From: Hygrophila difformis | Lineage: Eukaryota; Streptophyta; Magnoliopsida; Lamiales; Acanthaceae | Direction of reading: 5' to 3' | Length of the DNA: 64,000 nucleotides | Assembly (NCBI GenBank): GCA_030278955.1 | Contig: JAOANR010000010.1 | Location: 27,468,174-27,532,173, forward strand | Part shown: positions 31,663 to 44,000 of the stretch, piece by piece | How positions within the stretch are numbered: the first letter of the stretch is position 1 | Layout: each line of letters begins with the position of its first letter | Position numbers and translations under genes: made by a program | The notes under the pieces: generated by a model | Database searches by the model: none | Seen by the model: only the letters and a program-made list of their open reading frames with translations | What the model was told of the DNA's origin: nothing

Positions 31663-34600
31663 ATGGATGAAAGAATCAAGAAGACAATCGAGTTCGAATC
31701 GGCCGAACTCGAATCTACAAATGAGGAGGAAAGATGGAATGAACTCATGGACGTTATCCCAAAGCGGACGCCGGATTTCAAAGCGCAAGATCCTCTGAAA
31801 ATGGTCAATGTTGGCACAGATGAGCATCCAAGGGAGATTCCAGTCAGTGCAAATCTAGACCAACATATGACCAGCCGATTCAGAGTAGTGTTAATTGAGT
31901 TCAAAGATTGTTTTGCATGGGATTATACAGAGATGCATGGATTGGAAAGATCAATTGTGGAACACAGGCTACGATCAAAGAAGAATTTAGTCCGCATAAA
32001 CAGCCGGCCAGGAGGGCAGCACCCGAAATAGTTCCGAAAATAAAGGAAGAAATAGAAAAATTGTTAGCGGCCGGATTTGTTAGACCAGCTAAATATGTAG
32101 AGTGGTTGACAAATATTGTACCTGTAATAAAGAAAAATGGGAAATTGAGAGTTTGTAATTTCAGAAATCTCAATATAGCCACTCCGAAGGATGAATATAT
32201 GATGCCTATTGTTGATCTATTAATTGATTCGGCCGCGAAACAGGGAATGTTATCTTTTATGGATGGGTATTCTGGGTACAACCAGATTTTTATGCCGAAT
32301 AAGATATACATAAGACTGCATTTAGATGCCCCGGAGCCATTGGGATATACGAATGGGTTGTAATGCCATTCGGTTTGAAAAATGAAGGAGCTACATACCA
32401 GAGGGCCATAAACTATGTTTTTCATGACTTAATAGGAGATTGTGTAGAAGTCTACATCGATGATGTCATGGTCCGATCCAAAGACATGGAAAGCCATTTG
32501 GCCGATCTGAGGAGAGTATTTGCAAGGATGAGGTTACATGGAGTTAAGATGAATCCAGCCAAGTGTGCTTTTGGAGTACAAGCAGGGAATTTTCTAGGGT
32601 TCTTGGTGCATAACAAAGGCATAGAAGTCGATGCAAACAAAACCAAGGCCATCCAGGAAGCTAGACCTCCACACGACAGGAAAAGTCTGCAGAAATTCTT
32701 GGGCCAGATTGGTTTTCTAAGAAGATTCTTGGCAAATGCCTGGGAAGGGAAAACCACTAACCGATCTGTTGAGATTACAGAAAGAAGAGGAATTCAAATG
32801 GGGAGTTGACCAACAAAGAGCCTTTGAACAATTGAAACCGGCTCTAATCAACCCACCAGTGTTGGTCCCTCCTATCCTCGACCGACCTTTGAAGCTATAT
32901 ATAGCCGCGACCGAAGAGTCTATAGGAGCGTTATTAGCTCAAGAGGATGAGGAAGGAAGAGATCGGGCGATTTACTACCTGAGCAGAATTCTTAAAGATG
33001 CAGAACTTAGGTATTCGCCGATTCATAAGTTGTGTTTGAGTCTTTATCATGCGTGCCAAAAGCTGGAATACTATATTCAGCCAAGGCAAGTAATAGTAGT
33101 GGCTTCAGTTGACATAATCAAGATCATGATGAACGATCCAATCATCAACCGAAGAATGGCTAAATGGGCCATGAAGTTAAATGCATACAATTTGAAATAC
33201 CAACCACTAAAGGCTATGAAAGGACAAATCGTAGCCGATTTTCTGGCCGATCATCCAATGTCTTCAGTATCCCACGATATTGAAGAACAATTTCGGCCGA
33301 AAGTAATGGACGAAATGGGGATAGAATACCTGTATCCGTGGACGATGATGTTCGATGGTTCCAAAGCTGCTTCAGGGGTTGGAGCAGGGTTCACACTACA
33401 TACGCCGGAGGGCACGGTATATAAGTACTATGTGCAATTGCCTAAGTCCTATAAAAATAACCAGGCGGAGTATAAAGCATTAATCTTGGGACTACAACAG
33501 CTGATAGACGAAGGAGTCAAAGCCATTGTGATCAAAAGGGACTCACAAGTGGTTATTCAACAATTGCTTGGAGATTTTTCTGTTAAGAGTTCCCAGCTAA
33601 TCAGGCTATATGAAGAGGCAATTATTCTATTAGAAGAATTTGACGAGGTATACATTGAGTATATTCCAAGGAAGGAGAATGAATTGGCTAATGAGTTAAC
33701 TCAGCATGCAGCAAGATATCGGCTGATGCCGATAGCAGGTAACCTGGAAATATGTTTGGCCGAAACCGAGAAGGCCAAATGGATTATATAATAATAGGAG
33801 AAATACTCTTTAAGCGAGCCATTGATGGGGTATTACTCCGATACGTAGGAGAAGATGACGCTAAAAGAGTAATGGGAGAAGTACACGAAGGAATCTGCGG
33901 CGCACATCGTACAGAAAAATCAATGAAGTGGAGCATCATTCGGCTAGGATACTATTGGCCGAATATGGGAATGGATTGTGAAAGATACTCAAAAGGATGC
34001 CGTGAATGTCAAAAGCATGGGCCGATCCAGAAGTTACCGACCGAAGAATTGCATATAATGATTAAAGCATGGCCATTTCGAGGATGGGCTATGGATATTA
34101 TTGGAAAAATTCATCCATCTTCTTCAAAAAGACTTGAGTATGTTCTGGTGGCCACAGACTATTTCACAAAGTGGGCCGAAGCACAAGCATACATCAGCAT
34201 ATCCCAAGAAGAGGTTATTGAATTCATTAAAAAAACAACTGATTTACAGGTTCGGAATTCCACAGACGATTCTAACAGATAGAGGAACAGTATTTATGGG
34301 AGAAAAGATTAAGGCCTTTGCAGACGAATACGTAATAAAGATCGTACATTCGTCACCATATTATCCACAGGGAAATGGACAATTAGAGACCACGAACAAA
34401 CAGTTAATAGGGATTATAAAGAAGATGATCGAAGATCAACCAAGGAAGTGGCATGAAAAGTTGTCCGAGGCATTATGGGCCTATCGGAATCCTAAGACTT
34501 CAGCCACTGGATTTACACCATTTCGGCTGACGTACGGGATGGATGCAGTTCTCCCAGCCGAAATAACAGTGGCAACCTTGAGGACGAGCCAAGCAGACTC

Positions 34601-34952
34601 GATATCGGCCGAACAGTACGATCAGTTAATGAAGGATGAATTATTAGATGTTAATTCCGATCGGGTGCAAGCATTCAGGAATTTACAGAAGAATAAAGAT
34701 GTTGTGGCCGATTAGTATAATAAAAGAATTCGTGTTAAACGATTTGAAGTTGGCGATTTAGTTTGGAAAGTTATATGGCCACCCAAACAAAAGGATGGCC
34801 GATTAGGAAAGTGGAGCCCCAACTGGGAGGGGCCATTTATTGTTCAGACGAAATTGCTAAATAGAGCATACATATTGGTGGACGAAAATGGAGAGCAAAT
34901 GACAAGTCCAGTTAATGCAAGATATATGAAGGAATATTATGCTTCAGTTTAG
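31663..34952 (+). pseudogene. Tat element pol: RT, RNase H, archaeal RNase H, integrase
   Basis: Reverse transcriptase covers about 32040-32600 with [40 protein letters not shown] and catalytic VYIDDVM (32450-32470). The classic RNase H follows at about 32890-33250 (KLYIAATEESIGALLAQ). A second RNase H at 33345-33715 has FDGSKAASGVGAG, NNQAEYKALI and KRDSQVVIQQL, diagnostic of Tat. Integrase at 33890-34560 has the zinc region HRTEKSMK...CRECQKHG, then WAMDIIGKI, ILTDRGTVF and PQGNGQLETTNKQLI. The C-terminal WEGPFIV part ends at the TAG at 34950-34952. Frameshifts lie near 31905, 32340, 32740, 33750 and 34250. Confidence 0.85.
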
Positions 34953-36104
34953 GATTAAGCAACAAGAGTAAACATTTTATTCCATGGACGAACACTACAA
35001 AGAGGAGCTAATTCGGCCGAAAGCGGCGTCGATAGTCCGAAATCACAATATACAAGGGAAACGTCCTAATCTAGGCAGGCGTATACAAGGGAAAGGTCCT
35101 AAGAATGGGAACTGTCGGATTGTGTTAAACAACCTAGCCTTGTATAAAGCCACCAAGACACATCGGCGGAAACAAATGCGGTGGCGAGACCGCTTATTCC
35201 AGAAGAGTGGCGCCGATTGACCCAACCACCGAGCATTAGTCTCTGGGAACGCTAGAACGAATAGTACAACGTCCTAGAGGTAGAAGTCAAACTCAGGTAC
35301 AGCCTCCCCAAGATCTTAGATAAGATGAGGAGGGCTACAACTGAGGCAAACAGCCAAGGCGGTGGAAGGAAAAGAAAATGGAGGAACCACTAAGAGAAGT
35401 GGGTTCCCCATTAGACGAGGTCCGACAGGATATGCAACCACAAAATAGAAAAGAGCTCTGTTCGTATAACCGTCGAGAGGATATTAGCGGAACTCGTGCC
35501 AAATTGGCAAAAGGTTTTCGTACCACGTCTGGAAATCCTTGCATGAAGGCATCAGTCGAACACCACGGGGGTACTGGAGATAAAGGATCGAGTGAGGGAA
35601 GAGGAAAAACCATATTGATATAAGGAAAGAAGAAGAAGTGATGGAAAAGAACTAGAGAGGCCGGGTATTTATAGGAGGAGGATAAATACTCGGCAAAAGA
35701 AAGGGTCAATATTAAAAGCTATTTATGGGAAGACGTTACAGCTGAGTCCTGATAAAGTTGATACCATTCAGAAAATAGCCATAAAGAAGACCGAAAATCA
35801 CGGGATTTCTGGTAAGATACATATCTTATTACGGAAGAAAAAAATACGAATCCAAAAGTACATATATCAGCCGACATGGGTTTAAAAGAACTAGCCGACC
35901 AAAGCTAGCACAAGAAGTCAATATTAATACATACAAACTAACATTTGGTGTATATACAAGAAAGAAAAAAGAGAGAGTCGGCTAGTGATCTTCGCTGTCA
36001 TCAAACTGCACATCCTCGTCCAGACCTTGCAAGGCACCAATCCGAGGATCAGTAGAAGGTGAGGGATCCATGGTTGGATTCAGACCCACAGCAGAAGTAG
36101 GAGG
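34953..36104. other. Tat non-coding spacer between pol and the antisense gene
   Basis: No domain is recognised. It holds the segment TATAACCGTCGAGAGGAT (35465-35482), which also occurs in the 5' LTR. The far end (35985-36104) may be the last exon of the antisense gene. Confidence 0.4.
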
Positions 36105-39100
36105 TTAGGATACACGGCTAGATGAAGGAAGATCAGTTTCCAGGCCAGCATCAGTAGTGCCAGGAGGTGGCAGAGGATCGGACGATTGAAAGGGAACGCC
36201 GGACTTCCCTGAGATAGGAAGAACAAAAATGAAAGGTTGTGGATATGAGGAACAGGTATAAAATGAAGGGAAATGAGGAAGTACCCGCGATAGCTTTCGA
36301 GGAACAAGGGACATCCTCGATCTCCGATGGGTCCAGAGGAAATATATCCGGAGGAGGGACAATACAAGCAGTGCGCTTGGCACCAAGACTCTCGATAGCC
36401 AAATCAAGATGAACAATTAAGGATTGAGTATCGGCCCATTTTTCTTGGAAAGCACCAAGAATGTGATCATTAAAACTGGATCTCATAGCAAAGTAAGAGG
36501 CATTCCGATAAGAATCCAGAAGTCTAGCTTTGGGAGTTTCGGCCAATTGACGAAGGGATTTTATCGATCGCTTTAAGTCGGCCGATTCCCGCTTCGTTTC
36601 ATCCAAAGCCGACTTCAGTTCTTGTTCTTTCCGTTGGAGCCTGGCTATTTCTAAACGAGTCAAGGAGAGCTCCTCTGCATACTTAAGTTCACGGGAATTC
36701 ATTTCAGAAAGAGTACCCATCCGAGTCCGATATTCAGCCGAATAATTATCAAATTCAACTTGAGAAGAAGCTATAGCCTCTCGCTCGGCTGAAAGTTGAT
36801 TACACATTAATAAGTGAGCTCTGAGTTCTTGGTCAGGGAAAGGACAGACTTAGTAATCATTTGGAGGGTAGCATCCAAGTTTAAAGAGACCATCTCCTCA
36901 TGAAAATACTGATCAAGATGAGGCAGAAGGATGATGATTGGTTTCGGGTTAACAAACTCCACGTCAGACTGCCTAGCTATCATATTACATAATTTTCCTA
37001 GACAGTCCCCCAGGTGGGCCGAAGGGTCTGACGGAGGTGAAGATGAAGGAATAGGAGAAAAGAAATCATCCAACACTTGCCGATCAGGAAATGGAGATGA
37101 AGGGACCTGAACAGCAGAAACATCTTCAGAGGCATCAATCGTACCACCAGAGATAGGACCAAGAGGCTCCAAGGTACCAGGAGGCGAAGGTGCAGTGGGA
37201 TCCTTAACCATTTGGTGAGGTTCGGCTGAAGAAGGATCAGTAGGGGCAGCCGAACTAGGATTTTTTGACTTCAGGGGTTCAACATTAAAAGAACCAGCAA
37301 CCACGGCCAGAGCAGGAGGAATGGTGGACGTTTGAGGAGCAGTAGAAGCCTGACGAAAGGGAGAAGGAATGATGATTTGCTAAAAAGAGAAATATAGAAA
37401 GAGAATTCGAACTCACTATGGTACAAGTAGCGGGGATTCTGCCAAGAGGAGAGCGAGAAGATCGTCTCCGAGTTTTGGTAGAAGGAAGAGAACCAGTGAA
37501 AAGGGCCAAAGAAGGAATGAGTCTCTTGCGGCCAGGATCCGAAGACACAAGATGAGATGTACCTGCATTTGAAGATTACAATCAGATAAACGACCAAAGA
37601 ATACATAATGAAGAAGATGTATATCCAAGGAGTGACGTAACCGGATGTAAAGGAGAAGGCGTACTGAGATCCCGCCGAGAAGAAGAGTCCGGCGAAGACA
37701 AAGGATAAGAAGGGAAAGGCAAAATGGGGGAGAAACCTCCCCGACGTAAGAGTGGGTTAAGGTCAGCACCAAAGAAAGTGCGAGCAACACCGTCCCACCA
37801 AAGATGAAAACGAGATGTAGAAAGCTCGGCACGAACAAGGAATTTCGAACATCAAAATCTATTAAACGCCGATGCCAGGTGACACATTGTCTTCGGCTGG
37901 AAGAAGGGGTAAGCCGCTTATCAACGCGATAAGCTTCTACTAAATCCTGGCCGAAACCAAATTGACGGCTGACCAAGTGGGGGTTATAGATCTCGAAACG
38001 GATTGTAGCATTGGGAAGAGCCGTGGAACCATTGAAGATAGGACGAGGAAGAATGCATCGGTTCCAAAGCTGAGCAAGAGCACGAGGAAGAAGGGTTCCA
38101 AAAAGAGCAGTTGCAATGTCTTTGACCCAGGCATATTCGGCCCTTCGATAATGATAGCAAGAGAAGGCCTGATCAGAAATTCGGCCAAGAAAATAACTGA
38201 TCCAATGAGGAATCGACATAGCAGGAAGGGACATCCTCAGATGACTAGGACTAACAAAATGGTCTGGACGAATATCATGAGGAGGGAAGCCCGTGACATC
38301 TCGAAAATACCAAACCAACCATAAGTGAAGGAACCACAGAGGGCCGCGAGCCTTGTCGGGAAAACCATTCTCCCAACCTGAAACATAAGCCGATATACCT
38401 GCATACAGATGGGCAAGGAAAAAATCGGCCAGCGGCAGAGCAGTTTGATTGAGGATTTCAAAGGCCAGAGGATAGGTTTCAAGAAGAACCCCCTAGAGGG
38501 AGTGCACCAAAAGAACCGTGTCAGAAAATAAATCATAAAAGCGAGTGGTTCATGAATATGAGGGTCAGGTGAGGAGAGATCACTCTGATGAGTAATAATC
38601 CAATTACGAAAAGTATTGTTAGAAGGAAAACCGGTGGTTTTTTCTTTAGGTTGAGATTTAGATGCAACACCAAGGTTGTCCCCACAAACCGAAAGATTCA
38701 AGAGGAGTTTGACATCTTGAATGGTGGGGGTCATCATGCCCCAAGGGAAATAGAAACAATTTACAGTAGGGTTCCAAAAGCACAGAAGGGCCTGAATGGG
38801 GCGAAGGTCACTAGGGAAAGGTTCAAGGCTGAGAAGGATCAAGCGAAGGAGGGTCGCATCAGATCAGGACCTGCGACAATGAGGTTCAAGGTGACAATAC
38901 CTAGCCAGATAGTCAGCAGAATTTGACGGCCAGTTAGCAAGTAAAGGAGTAAAAAGTTGAGAGGAAAACCAGGAGGCATACAAGGGTATAGAATGATTTT
39001 CGAAAATACGAGCAGTACACTCGTCAATTTCTTCAGGAATTCCCAACGGGCCAAGGGCATAAAAACCTTCAGGAAGAAGGCGGACTGTGGTACGAGAGGC

Positions 39101-39160
39101 AGACGAACTCTCAATCTTAACAACCTCGGATGAAGGAACAAGAATGGAACGAGGATCCAT
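36105..39160 (-). pseudogene. Antisense gene with plant mobile domain (PMD) and coiled coil, in the Tat element
   Basis: The start at 39160 (MDPRSILVPSSEVVKIES) leads into the plant mobile domain: IQALLCFWNPTVNCFYFPWG and MMTPTIQDVKLLLNLSV (38700-38780), then GPLWFLHLWLVWYFRDVTGF (38290-38360) after a frameshift. A stop lies near 38865. Likely introns separate a Pro/Ser-rich linker (36840-37300) and a coiled coil (36450-36800, EELSLTRLEIARLQRKEQEL). PMD proteins (MAIN/MAIL family) are host nuclear proteins, and capture of PMD genes by Tat retrotransposons in antisense is known. This copy is broken. Its role in the element life cycle is unknown. Confidence 0.75.
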
Positions 39161-39363
39161 CGAAGAAAGAAGAAGAACATGGAAGAGGGAAGGAATTCGA
39201 AAGAGCAAGAGGAAGACGGTTTTCTCAGAGGAAAAAAGGCGACGTGAATGAAAGCAATGATGATAGAATTTCTTGGGAAGAAGTAATACCCGTCAACAGC
39301 AACATCGGGCAAGTTACTTGGGGTTTTTCCAAGCTGGGAATTCACCCAAGTAAGGAGGGCATC

Positions 39364-39820
39364 TGTTGTGGCCACAAAGAGAATGGGCCGGGAAAGAGAG
39401 AGGAATGGGCCAGGTAATTGGGCCAAGAAAAGCCAAACAGTAGAAGGATGGGCCAAAAGAGGGAAAAGTACGCAGGAGCCTAAAACGCCAGAACTTCAAG
39501 GGCCGACAAATTCGGCCAAGGAATAGCCGAAAGAGAGAAGCCGAAAGGAAGAAGCCAGAATCGGCTCAAGGGATCAGCCGGAGAGCGGTTACCAGAGCTC
39601 CGGCTATAAATAGAGGATGCCATGCTCAGAATCAAGAGAGACCAATCCACCCCAAGATTCCTTTATACAATTTAATTCTTTGTAGCTTTTACTGCTTTCT
39701 TTATAGCTTTCATTTACCAGCTTTCCTAGATCTTAGCCTAGTTAGTAGTGGTTACATTTCCAAGTCCACCGTTGTTTCATAACAACTTGTAGTTTGGTAT
39801 TCATTTTTTGGTTAATCAGT
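39364..39820 (+). repeat. 3' LTR of the Tat element, truncated
   Basis: It starts TGTTGTGGCCACAAAGAG and keeps the promoter segment GGCTATAAATAGAGG (TATA at 39603-39612). Homology with the 5' LTR stops at TTAATCAG (39820), about 190 bp short of the full end. Confidence 0.8.
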
Positions 39821-41013
39821 GAAGCTTTGAGGTCAAACCCGCTGCAATGCCCCCCGACAGCCTTTACACTATAATCCTATAGGGCTGTTAAAAAGCTTGC
39901 CTAATTTTTCCTACCGAAAGCGCACGGTATCAAGCTGCAATATTTATTTTTTATTGTCGGGATCGTTCAATATAGAGTTACACGATAGAAGTGTTTTAAT
40001 AGAATCATTAGCTCTAGAATCTGTTTCTGCTCTTGGTTTAAGGATGGTGTAATGATGATTACTAAAGATTTAATGCTGAAACGTAAATGCTTAAAGCTGT
40101 AAACAATAGTAAAGAAAACAATTAAAATGATATTGAATATTGTGATTATGTTCATGTGTTTAAGAAAACATGGACCAAATCAAATGAATGAAATAAGAAT
40201 ATGATGAGAGTATCATACCTCAATGGTTAAAACATAATGAAAGTTCATTGATAATAGAAAAATCCTTTATACAACTTAATCAAATCTTCATGTCTTAAAT
40301 CACTTCCCAAGACAGGTACTTGTGATTCAGTGTCATGACATTCTAAGTACTGAAATCATGGAATACTATCATTACAGAATGATCGATCAGACTCGTTCTG
40401 TGATAAAAGCTTTTTAGAACTGTCACTTAATCTACTTCTTTCAGACTCAGATTAAGCCTTTGACAACTCGAGGTCACTTCTAAATCATCTTATACTCGTC
40501 TGAACTTGAAGTTATTCTTTTCATTACTCTGTGTCAAACTGATCTTATGACCCTATATTGGATGTCCTCTACATAAAGTGAAAAAGCAAGTATTTAAATC
40601 TATCATCCAATGTTTTCATAAAACTTGTATCCTAAGAGTAATTCCTTCAAGTATTTGTAAGAAGTAATAGTCCTGTAAGTATAACAAGATGAAATTGCTA
40701 TTCAAACTCCTTGACTTATCCAGACTAAGATTCATATAGATGATTTAGCTCGAGGAATCTCTGTAAACACTTCCAAATTCCATAGTTTAACTCAGGATTA
40801 GTAGACTGTAAGAGGAATATTTAATCTCCTACCCATAGCATATAGTGATAACTATAAAACTATGAACCCTGGAAATTAATCTTCCTAATACCCTACTGAA
40901 ACTTTTGCTCCCGAGCCGAAGTTTCATGGTGCAGCCGGGGTAAATAATTCAATCTTACCAGACACCATTGTTCAATACTTAATAAAGTATTATTTATTAC
41001 AACTGTCTGTATC
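39821..41013 (-). mobile_element. Leader and LTR-end fragments of Athila-type elements, unresolved
   Basis: Immediately past the PBS of LTR-A, this interval should be the leader of a leftward Athila-type element. It contains a second copy of the LTR-end block (AAGCGCACGGTATCAAG at 39920, matching AAGCGCACGGAGTCAAA at 41404) and a partial repeat of the GAGCAAAAGTTTCA terminus (about 40910). Fragments of at least two related LTR ends therefore seem joined here. No gene is seen. Confidence 0.4.
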
Positions 41014-41031
41014 TCCCCGGCAACGGCGCCA
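41014..41031 (-). promoter_or_regulatory. Primer-binding site adjoining LTR-A
   Basis: The minus strand reads TGGCGCCGTTGCCGGGGA directly after the CA end of LTR-A. This is the common PBS of plant Athila/gypsy elements. It marks LTR-A as a 5' LTR for leftward transcription. Confidence 0.85.
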
Positions 41032-44000
41032 TGAAACTTTTGCTCCCAGTTTGCGTGACACGAGTATTTTCTGAAATATCAGGTTTGGATTTATTAAATG
41101 AAAAGAATTATGATTTAGGGGATGGGTTTAAGAATATGTTGAGATTTCCCTTTTTATTACTCATGTGGGGTTCAAACGGCACTGTGGTCCTTCCCGCCAT
41201 GAAACTTTTGACAAATATCACGGTGCAACCGGGATGGACCTTCAGTCTGTCACCCTGAAAGTCCTTGGTATCTGCACCATGATGTTTCGCTTAATTTCAT
41301 GTCAAGAAGATACCAGCCATGAAATTCTTGAACATCTTCCCACTGTATGAGTATTCTCCCAAAATGTTGTTTTTATTTACTCGTGTCAAGAAACTGTGCT
41401 CCCGAAAGCGCACGGAGTCAAAAATTGCAGTAATTTATAGTAAGTACCGGATCGTTCACTGGAGGATGTGCGATGGAAGCAGGGCCCACGTCGTTTACTA
41501 AGATTTTCCACTCGGTTACTCGTTTCAAGTTTTGCAAGGGTTTCTAACAACTACTTGACATAAATTAAACCAGATCATGAAAGCAGTAAAAATTATTCTA
41601 CAAAGCATGGTAAACTAGATCGGAGAAAGCAATTAAATCTACACTACGAAAGCAATATAAAATTATGCTACACTATCTAAGAAGCAGGTTTAAATATGAC
41701 AGAAGGGACAGGGAGGAAATAATAAAGATTGGACAAGATTCAGATGATACACAATTAAACTTCCAATTTTTATACACAGATCTTAGCTTGGGATAATCTT
41801 CTAGTTAGCTAATTCTCATGCTTTCTGCACCATGTTCCCTTTAACAGACAGGTACTTATGGTGAGAATTTACATGCTCTTAAGACAACAATTTCTAAGAT
41901 ACCATAAACTCTTAACTCCCCTTGCAATGCCTTGCAAAAGTATGTTAATTATTTATGGTGGACGAGCAACACCTGTCAAATCATTAGTTGACATGCCAAG
42001 TACTGCTATCATTCCCCCATGTCACACCCAAAGTTTCAAATCAAGCCCCAAACCATTCCATAACTCTCAAACCTTTTAACAGATGGACAGCCCCTAATTC
42101 TTCCGAGTGACCTCTATGAACGCATTTAAAGGAAAGCAGTAAAGAAAGCTGTAAAGAAAGCATTTAAACCTATCACTCGGAAGCGTTAAAAACGTCTCTT
42201 TCCGTTAGTATAAAAGAGCCCCTGGTCTTGGTGACCAGATGCAGATCAAGAACCCCCGAGATATCAATAAGCCACAGGGCTTACAACATCTTGGTAGTTA
42301 TGAGTTACAAACTGAATGAAACAGATCCATAAGTGAACCTATTCCGGATGTACTCACTCAAGACTCAATTCTAGACTTTGGCAGAAGAAGATAGTAGTCG
42401 AAGGAATACTCGACCTTACCCTATAAATTCACCAAGGCCTATATGTTGTTCCTCTAGTATTATTTATCACATCTCATCTACACCCAAGTGGATATTGACT
42501 TAATGCGATATCTAACATCAGATTTCCAACACACAGCAATTTTGAGAAGCAAATGGATATTTGAAAATCATTCCCTAGACAGGTACTAAACTCTCAATTA
42601 AAACACAGACCCTTTCAGTCTAGATGAGACCTAATCGCTGACTCTGCTTCTAAGCTCCCAAAATCAATCCCCAGTGGAAGATGAATTAGTCATAACTGTC
42701 GAATTTATCCCTTACTCAGATCCGGATTTTACAAAGGAATTTTTGTTGAAAGTTTACTATGCAACATCTGATTTAAATCAAGACTTCTATATCCAAGGGG
42801 AAGGATCCCCAAAATAGCAATAAGACCAGAACATCTACATAATAGTATCATGCATACAAGTATACGGAAAGGAAAATGAAATACCCCAAAATATATGGTG
42901 GGGTTAGACAGAATGTGATACACAAAGGTGGATTAGCCTGAGATGAGAAGAAATCAGCTAAAAGGAATGCCAGAGATAGTTGAGGTTCTCCGGACTGCAA
43001 ACATCTGCTGTCCGGTTCCCAATTATCCCAGATGATTGATTTTAGACAAAAAGAATTCCAAACACGACGGTGACCGCCGTCATTCAGTTTTCTTTTGTCT
43101 GTGAGTAGAAGAAAAACCCACATATTTCTTGATGTAATATTTCTCAACTGATGTTGGTCGACATCAGTTAATACTATTGCAACTTGAATTCAGGTTGAAA
43201 ATTAAGATAAGGAAAATTAAAACTGTATCTGATTAGGAATTGGCTGAGTGACTAATCGAAACTCTTAGTGAAGAGAACGCTCGCCGAAGCTTCCACCAAC
43301 CACTAACCAGATCATGCAAAATAACAGATAATGATTGACACACAGAAGACGGGTTAGTCGATATCCCTGTGAAGGGACCTTTCACCAACATTAATCTATG
43401 TGTTTCTCATTATCCGTTCATACACACAATGAACGAGAAAATTATAAAAGTAAGAAAATATTTTTTGGTATTGTGTGGGTGTTAAGCACACAATAATTGG
43501 ACACTAATAGGTTGAAATGTGTAATGGATAGAAATCAGATGAACTGGGCCGAGGCCCAATACATCCATGCAACTTACACAAATCATGAAAGAAAATATTT
43601 TTGGAGTTTTCAGAATAAAAGGATAGTTCAATTCGAATTATTAGGATAATTCGAATTGAGAATGCATGAAGAATGAAGTATGATCTTACCCAATTTATCC
43701 TTGCAAAGGAATGAGATATCATCTAATTCGAATTGTTGAGCAATTCGAATTAATTCGAATTGGACAACTCGAATTGATGAAGTCCTTTCCTTGCTCAAAA
43801 TTGACTAAGGCATATACCTCAAGGGGAAGGTGAATTCGAATTGTCCAGCAATTCGAATTAATTCGAATTGGACAATTCGAATTGGTTGGGGGCAGAAAAT
43901 AAACTAAGGCATGAATGGGTGGCGATGGATACAATGTGGTTTTCAAGCGAATTCGAATTGTTGAGCAATTCGAATTAATTCGAATTGGAATATTTGAATT

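Larger units (their letters stand above)
27695..39820 (+). mobile_element. Ty3/gypsy LTR retrotransposon of the Tat (Retand-like) lineage, decayed
   Basis: 5' LTR 27695-28311 and a truncated 3' LTR 39364-39820 share TGTTGTGGCCAC ends and long homologous segments. Between them lie gag, protease, reverse transcriptase, a first RNase H, a second archaeal-type RNase H and integrase, then an antisense gene with a plant mobile domain. The dual RNase H and the antisense plant mobile domain gene are established traits of the Tat lineage. Many stops and frameshifts make it non-autonomous. The 3' LTR lacks about its last 190 bp where the next repeat block begins, so no target duplication can be checked. 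Confidence 0.88.
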
